A stretch of 11,864 nt of DNA from an uncultured Collinsella sp. (GTDB taxonomy: Bacteria > Actinomycetota > Coriobacteriia > Coriobacteriales > Coriobacteriaceae), in NCBI GenBank assembly GCA_900549655.1, contig UROZ01000056.1:1-11864 (forward strand), read 5' to 3'. The position numbers and the translations under genes were made by a program. Shown here piece after piece: positions 1-5,860 of the stretch. The notes beneath the pieces were generated by a model. It was not told the DNA's origin. It was given only the letters and a program-made list of their open reading frames with translations, and searched no databases. The stretch's first letter is position 1. Each line of letters starts with the position of its first letter.

Positions 1-55
1 GTTCCCTTGCCGGGCGCACCTCCGTTGCGATTTCGAAAGGTTGGGTTCACGAGCC

Positions 56-1033
56 ATGCCAAGTGCTCAGGAGCTACAACAGCAATTTGGTGGGTATCGG
101 GGCGCCATGCCCCGTCCATCAGATTTCGATCTCTTTTGGAAGGACCGCATGGCCGAGGCCGACGCCGTCGGGCTTGACTATGCGATCGAGACGGCATCGG
201 TCACCGATGCCGTGACCTGCCAGCTTTTCGACCTCTGGTATACCGGCATGTGTGGCGCTCGCCTGCATGCCAAGTACCTTAAACCCATCTCGGACGAGCC
301 CGTGCCATTGGTACTTCAGTTCCATGGGTATCCGGGTGCAAGCCGCAGCTGGTTTGAGCAGGCGTCGTTTGCGGGCATGGGCATGGCACTCATCGCCCTC
401 GACTGCCCCGGCCAAGGAGGTCCCTCCGAGGACATTGGTGGATTTGAGGGCACAACGGTCGCGGGCCATATCGTCGCCGGTATCGACGGCGATCCGGCCA
501 ACCTCTACTATGTCCGCTTGCACCAAGATATTCGCATCCTGTGCCGCATCGTTCGCGAGCTCGAGGGCATCGATCTTGCCCGTGTGTTTGTGAACGGCGC
601 GTCGCAGGGCGGCGGTTTGGGCATTGCGACCTGTGCACTTAACAGCGAGCTTATCAATCGCGCCGCCATCCTCTATCCCTTCCTGTCGGATTTCCGCCTG
701 GTCTGGGATTTGGATGCCGACGACATTGCCTACGAGGGCCTGCGCTATTGGTCTCGCTGGTTTGACGAGGACTCGACTCGTATCGACGAAGCCTATGCCA
801 AGCTGGCGTACTTCGATTCCAAGAACTTTGCCCCTATGGTCAAATGCCCCGTGCTGTTTGGCATCGGCACAGCCGATACCGTCTGTCCGCCAGCGACGCA
901 GTTTGCGGTCTATAACAACCTGACCTGTGAAAAGCGTCATGAGTTCTTTGAAGGCTTTGGCCACGAGGAGATTCAGGATTTTGACGATCTGATCATTCCG
1001 TTTTTCTGCAAGGGAGGGGAGGCTCATGTCTAA
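56..1033 (+). CDS. CE7/AXE1-family acetyl esterase, probable sialate/sugar O-acetylesterase
   Basis: Alpha/beta hydrolase of the acetyl xylan esterase (carbohydrate esterase family 7) type, 325 residues from the ATG at 56, which is the usual family length. Visible motifs: oxyanion-side HGYPG (residues 90-94), a PGQGG variant of the RGQ motif (118-122), the nucleophile elbow GASQGG (Ser183), GTAD (Asp274) and the family HE motif (His303). The catalytic triad is therefore complete. No signal peptide is seen, so it should act in the cytoplasm. Family members remove O-acetyl groups from sugars or short oligosaccharides. The downstream nanA-like and nanE genes suggest acetylated sialic acid as the substrate, which is inference. 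The start is uncertain: no strong Shine-Dalgarno precedes 56, an in-frame TTG lies at 41, and the frame stays open to the window edge. The 3' end overlaps the next gene by 8 bases. Confidence 0.85.
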   Translation: MPSAQELQQQFGGYRGAMPRPSDFDLFWKDRMAEADAVGLDYAIETASVTDAVTCQLFDLWYTGMCGARLHAKYLKPISDEPVPLVLQFHGYPGASRSWFEQASFAGMGMALIALDCPGQGGPSEDIGGFEGTTVAGHIVAGIDGDPANLYYVRLHQDIRILCRIVRELEGIDLARVFVNGASQGGGLGIATCALNSELINRAAILYPFLSDFRLVWDLDADDIAYEGLRYWSRWFDEDSTRIDEAYAKLAYFDSKNFAPMVKCPVLFGIGTADTVCPPATQFAVYNNLTCEKRHEFFEGFGHEEIQDFDDLIIPFFCKGGEAHV

Positions 1034-1877
1034 GTGCGAGAGCAATGTTGACGAGCTGATTGTCCCCGGACTCGTGGGAATTCCTGGAACGGTTTCGTCA
1101 AGGCTCGCAGAATATCGGGACTGGCGCGGTGATGTCCAAGCAGATGTTTCTGATTTAGAGACATGCGCTTCGAATCTTGAGATTCAAGGCCTGGCCATTA
1201 CGGCGATTGACTTTGTTAACCCCTGCGCCCGTTACTCGGAGGTCTCCTTTGAGCTCGGTGACGATGCGATTCACGCTCGTTTGATCGAGCCTGTCGGTCG
1301 TGCCCGAGTATCTGAGCGCGTGCCGTTGTGCCTGATGTTCCACGACATCGATCGGCCTGTGCGCGGCTGGCATCACATGACGAGATTTGCCGCCATGGGG
1401 TATGCCGTCCTCGCGCTGGATGACGATGTTGCTGGTGCGGACGACCTGCAGCGGGGGATTTCTTCGCCCGCTTTTGTCGAGCGCGTCCGTTGGGGTTGCG
1501 CGCTGGCGAAGGTGGCGCGCAATCTTGATGGCATGGACCCCGACCGCATCTTTGCATGGGGCGAGGGTCTTGGCGGCGGAGTCGCGCTGGCGGTTTCTGC
1601 TCTGGACGAGCGGGGCCTCGCCTGCACGGCGGTTGCCAATCCGCTTCCTGGCGGCCTCGAGGCGCTGTCGTCTCGGGTGCGCGGATCGGTGCTCATGGGC
1701 ACATCGCTTATGGATACCGTGAGCGATCCCAAGGATCAGTTTGCCGTATTCAACGGTCTTGAGTGTGACCGGAGGCATATCATCTATGCCAAATACGCTC
1801 ACGAGCGCATCAATGCGTTCGAAAACGAAGTCGTCGACTTTTTTAACCAAACGTTCTACTCGTGTTCTTTGGCCTAG
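1026..1877 (+). CDS. Degenerate AXE1-like alpha/beta hydrolase, probable pseudoenzyme
   Basis: 283-residue protein whose second half follows the upstream esterase in order: a beta-strand ending FHD (105-107), MGYAVLALD (124-132), the nucleophile-elbow region GEGLGG (179-184), then MDTVSDPKDQFAVFN (about 229-243) and YAHERI (257-262). At the elbow the expected serine is glycine (Gly181), while the acid (Asp230) and histidine (His259) positions are kept. The HGYPG and RGQ motifs are lost, and the segment between the elbow and the acid residue is about 40 residues shorter, so the lid appears deleted. The first 60 residues are unlike the paralogue and unrecognised. The start ATG lies inside the stop region of the upstream gene, implying translational coupling. 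It is probably a catalytically dead paralogue acting as a partner or binding subunit of the active esterase; that role is inference. The reading frame is intact, so it is not a pseudogene. Confidence 0.7.
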   Translation: MSKCESNVDELIVPGLVGIPGTVSSRLAEYRDWRGDVQADVSDLETCASNLEIQGLAITAIDFVNPCARYSEVSFELGDDAIHARLIEPVGRARVSERVPLCLMFHDIDRPVRGWHHMTRFAAMGYAVLALDDDVAGADDLQRGISSPAFVERVRWGCALAKVARNLDGMDPDRIFAWGEGLGGGVALAVSALDERGLACTAVANPLPGGLEALSSRVRGSVLMGTSLMDTVSDPKDQFAVFNGLECDRRHIIYAKYAHERINAFENEVVDFFNQTFYSCSLA

Positions 1878-1945
1878 ACGGCCTGGACACTGCCAACAAG
1901 AGTGGGCGGCATAGGGCTGCCCGCCAGACAACTAAGGAGATTCTT

Positions 1946-2866
1946 GTGGCAACTCAGAAATTCACCGGCGTTATCCCTCCCGTCGTTGTTCCCGATACCG
2001 AAGACCACCAGCTCGATGTTGCCTCCTTTGAGCGCAGCATCAACCGCATGATCGATGCCGGCGTCGATGGCCTGTTCTTCTTGGGATCCTCGGGCGAGGT
2101 CGTCTTCTCCACCGACGAGCGCCGTCGCCAGATTATCGCCGAGGCCGTTCGTATCGTCGACCACCGTGTGCCTGTTCTGGTCGGCATCATCGATACCGAG
2201 ACCGAGCGCATGATCGAGCACGGCAAGGTCGCCCAGGAGCTGGGCGCCGATGCCCTCGTCGCCACCTGCCCGTTCTATGCCCTGCAGGGCATGACCGAGG
2301 TCGAGGAGCACTTCCGTATCCTGCACGAGGAGCTCGACCTGCCCATCTTCGCCTATGACATTCCCGTCTGCGTTCACACCAAGCTCCCCTGGAAGCTCCT
2401 TGCCAAGCTCGGCGCCGAGGGCGTCCTTGCTGGCGTCAAGGATTCCTCGGGTGATGACATCTCGTTCCGCTACCTCGTTCAGGAGAACGAGAAGAACGGC
2501 CATCCGATGAGCATCCTCACCGGTCACGAGGTTGTTGTCGACGGCGCCTACCTCGGTGGCGCCGACGGTTCCGTCCCGGGTCTCGCCAACGTTGAGCCCG
2601 AGGGCTACGTGCGTCAGTGGAAGGCCGCTCAGGCTGGTGACTGGGCTACCGTCAAGGCCGAGCAGGATCGCCTCAATGAGATTTCGCACATCTGGGATGT
2701 CACCTCGGGCGTCCAGGGCTATGCCGGTGGCGTCGGCGCCTTCAAGACCGCTATGAACCTTATGGGCATCTTCGACAGCCCGACCATGCCGCGCCCGGTG
2801 AAGGCCATGACCGGCGAGAACGTTGAGGCGATTAAGAAGGTCCTCCAGGACAACGGTCTCCTGTAA
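1946..2866 (+). CDS. nanA: DapA/NanA-family aldolase, probable N-acetylneuraminate lyase
   Basis: Class I (Schiff-base) aldolase of the dihydrodipicolinate synthase/N-acetylneuraminate lyase family, 306 residues, normal length. Visible are the carboxylate-binding GSSGE (47-51), PFY (109-111), the catalytic tyrosine in YDIP (Tyr137) and the Schiff-base lysine in GVKDSSGD (Lys165). The PFY form resembles neuraminate lyases rather than the PYYN of true DapA. With a ROK kinase and NanE downstream, cleavage of sialic acid to ManNAc and pyruvate is the likely reaction. Another 2-keto-3-deoxy acid substrate cannot be excluded. The chosen start is GTG at 1946, because AAGGAG at 1934-1939 sits 6 bases upstream and the protein then begins as the family does. 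An upstream in-frame extension to 1862 is unlikely. Codon use is strongly biased, like the glycolytic genes, which suggests high expression. Confidence 0.82.
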   Translation: MATQKFTGVIPPVVVPDTEDHQLDVASFERSINRMIDAGVDGLFFLGSSGEVVFSTDERRRQIIAEAVRIVDHRVPVLVGIIDTETERMIEHGKVAQELGADALVATCPFYALQGMTEVEEHFRILHEELDLPIFAYDIPVCVHTKLPWKLLAKLGAEGVLAGVKDSSGDDISFRYLVQENEKNGHPMSILTGHEVVVDGAYLGGADGSVPGLANVEPEGYVRQWKAAQAGDWATVKAEQDRLNEISHIWDVTSGVQGYAGGVGAFKTAMNLMGIFDSPTMPRPVKAMTGENVEAIKKVLQDNGLL

Positions 2867-2880
2867 AGCTTCCCCGGGCA

Positions 2881-2954
2881 CCCGACCTCGCCGTTCAACT
2901 GTGCGGCCATGACCCATTAGGTCAATGGCCACACGGTTTCTCGGCGATCTCGGG
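2881..2954. repeat. Long imperfect palindrome between nanA and the ROK kinase gene
   Basis: Paired blocks nest around one centre. CCCGA (2881-2885) pairs TCGGG (2950-2954); a 2x2 mismatch follows. TCGCCG (2888-2893) pairs CGGCGA (2942-2947); a 7x7 internal loop follows. GTGCGGCCAT (2901-2910) pairs ATGGCCACAC (2925-2934) with one mismatch, then GACC (2911-2914) pairs GGTC (2920-2923) around a short loop. No T-run follows, so it is not a canonical intrinsic terminator. It could be an RNA processing or stabilising hairpin, or a dispersed palindromic repeat. Confidence 0.6.
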
Positions 2955-3021
2955 CATCTGGATAACCTTTACCGCGCTGTGACGGCTAGCCTGACGGCGC
3001 ATTTCCTGTAGTTGTTTTTTA

Positions 3022-3034
3022 TCTCCTAAGGAGA
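3022..3034 (+). promoter_or_regulatory. Ribosome-binding site of ROK kinase gene with self-complementary flank
   Basis: The Shine-Dalgarno AAGGAG (3028-3033) lies 6 bases before the ATG at 3040 and sets the start. TCTCC (3022-3026) can pair with GGAGA (3030-3034) across a 3-base loop, which could partly hide the site. The stem is only 5 bp, so the effect may be slight. Confidence 0.5.
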
Positions 3035-3039
3035 GCGAC

Positions 3040-4005
3040 ATGGAGAACAAGTACGTCTGCTCTGTCGATATCGGCGGAACTAAGATCGCGACTGCCATCA
3101 TGGAGTACCCGGCTGACGGTAGTGTGCCCCATCCCGTTTTTGAGGCCGAGGTTCCTACCGAGGCCCAGGAGGGCGGCGAGGCCGTCTTCCAGCGTATCGA
3201 GGCGTCCATCAAGGCTGCTCTCGAGGCGAATCCCGATGTCGAGGTCCTTGGCGTCGGTATCGGTGCCGCCGGCGTCGTCGATCCCAAGACGGGCGCCATC
3301 GCGTATGCCAACGAGATCATGCCCGGCTGGTCCGGCGTTCAGTTGGGGCCGCGCCTGCGCGAGGACCTCGGTCTTCCCGTTGCCGTTGTAGGCGACGTGC
3401 AGGCTCATGCTCTGGGCGAGGCCCACTGGGGCGTCGGCAAGGGCAAGTTCTCCGTCTTGTGTCTTGGCATCGGTACGGGCATCGGCGGCGCATATGTCGA
3501 GAACGGCCGCGTGATGCAGGGTTTCCATGGTGCTGCCGGCCATATGGGCCACATCGAGTGCTCGGCTGCCGCCGGCATTCCCTGCGCCTGCGGGCGTTCC
3601 GGCCATCTGGAGTCGGTTGCTTCGGGCACTTCCATTGGTCGAATGTACGATGAGCGCTTTGGTCGCGTCGACCCCAGCCGTCCTTCGGTCGGTCGCGATG
3701 TGAACGACCTGTGCCGTGCGGGCGACGCAAAGGCGACCGAGGTCATCCATGACGCCGGCTTTGCGCTGGGGGCCAGCTTGGGCTCGCTCGCTAACATCCT
3801 GGACCCTGAGGTCATCGTGCTTTCGGGCGGCGTGATTCACCAAGGTCCCGATTGGCGTTCGCAGACGTGGAAGGATTCGGTGCACGAGGGCTATGCCAGC
3901 CAGGCGCTCGATCCGCTTCAGGACACGCCGATCCTCATCGGTTCTCTGGAGGGCGATGCTCCGCTCATCGGTGCCGCTGAGCATCTTCTTGCTTCGTTGA
4001 AGTAA
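3040..4005 (+). CDS. nanK: ROK-family sugar kinase, probable N-acetylmannosamine kinase
   Basis: 321-residue kinase of the ROK family, normal length. N-terminal phosphate-binding DIGGTK (10-15), catalytic aspartate in GDVQAHALGE (Asp119), second phosphate loop GTGIGG (145-150), zinc-binding His171 and the cysteine motif CACGRSGHLE (182-191), then LSGGV near 261-265. Two deviations stand out. The Glu usual in GEIGH is His (GHMGH, His168), and the third zinc cysteine is His189, which could still bind zinc. ROK kinases act on glucose, ManNAc, GlcNAc, allose or fructose. Placement between a neuraminate lyase-like gene and nanE argues for ManNAc, giving ManNAc-6-phosphate. Substrate assignment is by context, not by residues. 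The ATG is supported by a strong Shine-Dalgarno 6 bases upstream. Both flanking gaps contain long palindromes. Confidence 0.82.
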   Translation: MENKYVCSVDIGGTKIATAIMEYPADGSVPHPVFEAEVPTEAQEGGEAVFQRIEASIKAALEANPDVEVLGVGIGAAGVVDPKTGAIAYANEIMPGWSGVQLGPRLREDLGLPVAVVGDVQAHALGEAHWGVGKGKFSVLCLGIGTGIGGAYVENGRVMQGFHGAAGHMGHIECSAAAGIPCACGRSGHLESVASGTSIGRMYDERFGRVDPSRPSVGRDVNDLCRAGDAKATEVIHDAGFALGASLGSLANILDPEVIVLSGGVIHQGPDWRSQTWKDSVHEGYASQALDPLQDTPILIGSLEGDAPLIGAAEHLLASLK

Positions 4006-4022
4006 ACATAACTACCAAGTGT

Positions 4023-4120
4023 GCCTTCTGAGGTGCCGCAGATTGACGTGAAAGAGGAGCGAAGCGTACTTCGGTACGCGAGCGACGGTTTGAACGTCAA
4101 GGTGCGGCGTCTCAGAAGGC
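4023..4120. repeat. 98-base symmetric palindrome with C(UUCG)G tetraloop
   Basis: GCCTTCTGAG (4023-4032) pairs CTCAGAAGGC (4111-4120). A 2x2 mismatch follows, then GCCGCA (4035-4040) pairs TGCGGC (4103-4108). After another 2x2 mismatch TTGACGT (4043-4049) pairs ACGTCAA (4094-4100). An exactly symmetric 14x14 unpaired segment leads to GCGTAC (4064-4069) pairing GTACGC (4074-4079) around TTCG (4070-4073). 29 base pairs in all. It fills most of the kinase-nanE gap and ends 25 bases before the nanE ATG. TGTTTT follows at 4121-4126, so weak termination is possible. It looks like a member of a dispersed intergenic palindrome family. Confidence 0.8.
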
Positions 4121-4145
4121 TGTTTTGAGAAAGGTTGAGTCGAAC

Positions 4146-4832
4146 ATGACCGTTGATCCTTTGATCCAGTCCCTGAAGGGCAAGCTCGTCGTGAGCGTTC
4201 AGGCGTATATGGGCGAGCCGCTTCGTACGCCCGAGACCATGGCGCAAATGTCTCGCGCTTGCGAGCTCGGCGGCGCCGCCGCCATTCGCTGCCAGGGCCT
4301 TGCCGACATTGCCGCCATTAAGGGTCGCTGTGAGGTTCCTGTTATCGGCCTGTGGAAGGATGGGCACGAGGGCGTTTACATCACGCCGACGCTGCGTCAC
4401 GCTCGCGCCTGCGTTGCTGCGGGTGCCGATATCGTGGCGATCGACGCCACCGATCGTCCGCGTCCCGACGGCAAGTCGGTCGAGGATACTTTCCGTCCGC
4501 TGCACGAGGAGGGCGTGCTCCTGATGGCCGACTGTGCTACCATCGAGGATATTCGTCGTGCTGTTGACATGGGCTTCGACCTGGTGTCCACCACGCTGTC
4601 TCATGGTGTTGCCGCTATCGATTGCACCATGGCCGACGGTCCCGATCTGCCGCTCCTGCGCCAGGCGACTGAGGAATTCCCCGGCCTTCCCATCATTTGC
4701 GAGGGTCGCGTGCATACGCCCGAGGAGGCTCGCGCTGCGATCGATGCTGGCGCCTGGGCCGTTGTCGTCGGCACCGCCATCACGCACCCCACGAGTATTA
4801 CGAGTTGGTTCAAGGCTGCGCTTGAGGCGTAA
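4146..4832 (+). CDS. nanE: N-acetylmannosamine-6-phosphate 2-epimerase
   Basis: TIM-barrel epimerase of the NanE family, 228 residues, the standard length. It converts ManNAc-6-phosphate to GlcNAc-6-phosphate in the cytoplasm, feeding amino-sugar catabolism. Characteristic segments: VSVQAYMGEPL (16-26, usually with SCQA), GLWKDGHEGVYITPT (68-82, putative catalytic Lys71), GADIVAIDATDRPRPDG (93-109), STTLSHG (148-154), CEGRVHTPEEA (185-195, putative catalytic Glu186) and VVVGTAITHP (206-215). The ATG at 4146 is preferred over an in-frame TTG at 4125, because AAAGG (4130-4134) lies 11 bases before it and the protein then begins like other NanE. It follows the kinase gene across a 140-base gap filled by the long palindrome, and an intrinsic terminator lies about 50 bases downstream. 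Confidence 0.93.
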   Translation: MTVDPLIQSLKGKLVVSVQAYMGEPLRTPETMAQMSRACELGGAAAIRCQGLADIAAIKGRCEVPVIGLWKDGHEGVYITPTLRHARACVAAGADIVAIDATDRPRPDGKSVEDTFRPLHEEGVLLMADCATIEDIRRAVDMGFDLVSTTLSHGVAAIDCTMADGPDLPLLRQATEEFPGLPIICEGRVHTPEEARAAIDAGAWAVVVGTAITHPTSITSWFKAALEA

Positions 4833-4859
4833 GACAGGCCTCGTATCCGCTCGGGGCGG

Positions 4860-4865
4860 TATACT
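4860..4865 (+). promoter_or_regulatory. Possible -10 element upstream of rapZ
   Basis: TATACT resembles a sigma-70 type -10 box, but no convincing -35 hexamer lies 16-19 bases upstream and there is no TGn extension. CAATT (4866-4870) and AATTG (4876-4880) form a small inverted repeat over the likely start point. If it is used, the terminator at 4884-4920 is inside the rapZ leader. Confidence 0.3.
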
Positions 4866-4883
4866 CAATTTAGGCAATTGACC

Positions 4884-4920
4884 GCGCGGGATCCGGGTTG
4901 CTGGGTCCCGCGCTTGTTTT
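4884..4920 (+). terminator. Intrinsic terminator between nanE and rapZ, or rapZ leader attenuator
   Basis: GCGCGGGATCC (4884-4894) pairs with GGGTCCCGCGC (4903-4913), 11 bp including one G-U wobble, around an 8-base loop, followed by TTGTTTT (4914-4920). This is a standard terminator for the nan cluster. It ends one base before the rapZ Shine-Dalgarno GGGAGG (4922-4927), so any rapZ transcript beginning upstream must pass through it. Confidence 0.85.
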
Positions 4921-4933
4921 CGGGAGGCAGCAC

Positions 4934-5854
4934 ATGCAAAAGGGAGATGCCATGGATGCGGCGGAGCGCTCGGAGCGCATCCCCGATATCGTCATCATCA
5001 CCGGAATGTCCGGATCGGGCCGCACACAGGCCATGCACGTGTTCGAGGACATGGGCTATTTTTGCATCGATAACCTGCCTCCGCGTCTCATCGCCCAGCT
5101 TGCCGAGCTCGTCGGCATCAATACGGGCGTGGGCAGGCATCTCGCCGTCACCTGTGACCTGCGCAGCCAGGGCTTGTTCGATGAGCTGCTCGATGCCGTT
5201 GCCGCACTCGAGGAGCGCGAGATGAGCTGTGACATCGTGTTTCTCGAGGCCTCTGACGAGGTGCTGATCCGTCGTTATAGCGAAAACCGCCGCCGCCATC
5301 CCATTGCCAAGCCGGGGGAGACTACGGCCGATGCGATTCAGCGCGAGCGCCTGCAGCTGCAGGGTGTGCGCGACCGAGCCGATATGATCATCGACACGAG
5401 CCGCCTGCGTACCTCTGCCCTGCGCAACAAATTGCGCATGGCGTTCTCCGAGTTGTCCGACCAGCAGCTCATGGACGTTCACGTGTTCTCGTTTGGCTTT
5501 AAGCACGGTATGCCCGTTGAGGCGGACATTATGATCGACGTTCGCTTCCTGCCCAATCCGTTCTACGATCCCGAGATGCGCACCATGACCGGTCTCGATA
5601 AGAAGGTCTCCGACTTTGTTCTGGACCATCCCAAGACCCAGGAGTTCTGGAAAGCTTGGACGCAGCTGCTCGATACGGTGATGCCGGGCTATATCGCGGA
5701 GGGCAAGCCACAGCTTTCTATTGCCATCGGCTGCACGGGCGGTCAACACCGCAGCGTTGCCATCGCCGAGGCCACGGCACGTTATTTGGAAGGCGCTCAA
5801 TATCACGTGAGCATTTCCCACCGCGACCTGTCGCGCGCCAACACGAAAGCATAG
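4934..5854 (+). CDS. rapZ: RapZ family nucleotide-binding regulator (YvcJ type)
   Basis: 306-residue P-loop protein of the RapZ/YvcJ family. Walker A is GMSGSGRT (24-31, with Arg in the usual Lys position), followed by the family-typical MGYFCIDNLPP, FLEASDEVLIRRYSENRRRHP, a RFLPNPFYDP segment and the C-terminal signature GCTGGQHRSV (266-275). Homologues bind and hydrolyse nucleotides; in E. coli RapZ controls decay of the small RNA GlmZ and so amino-sugar synthesis, while the role in Gram-positives is less clear. Start: ATG 4934 has GGGAGG 6 bases upstream. A second in-frame ATG at 4952 also has a good site (AAAAGGGAG at 4938-4945), so the protein may be 300 residues. whiA follows after 6 bases, so the two are co-transcribed. 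The yvcK gene usually found between them is missing. Confidence 0.93.
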   Translation: MQKGDAMDAAERSERIPDIVIITGMSGSGRTQAMHVFEDMGYFCIDNLPPRLIAQLAELVGINTGVGRHLAVTCDLRSQGLFDELLDAVAALEEREMSCDIVFLEASDEVLIRRYSENRRRHPIAKPGETTADAIQRERLQLQGVRDRADMIIDTSRLRTSALRNKLRMAFSELSDQQLMDVHVFSFGFKHGMPVEADIMIDVRFLPNPFYDPEMRTMTGLDKKVSDFVLDHPKTQEFWKAWTQLLDTVMPGYIAEGKPQLSIAIGCTGGQHRSVAIAEATARYLEGAQYHVSISHRDLSRANTKA

Positions 5855-5860
5855 GCCTGC

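Noticed and set aside
1..55. Possible end of an upstream gene, or N-terminal extension of the esterase
   Set aside because: All three + frames stay open over this short stretch and no start or stop decides between them; esterase family length fits a start at 56.
2977..2999. GGCTAGCC palindrome and repeated GACGGC in the nanA-kinase gap
   Set aside because: Short, common in GC-rich DNA, and without a promoter or hairpin context.
3011..3021. T-run before the kinase ribosome-binding site as a terminator
   Set aside because: No stable hairpin immediately precedes it; the palindrome at 2881-2954 ends about 60 bases upstream.
4023..4120. CRISPR repeat or riboswitch interpretation of the palindrome
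   Set aside because: Only one unit with no spacers, and no recognisable conserved riboswitch core; a dispersed palindrome or processing hairpin fits better.
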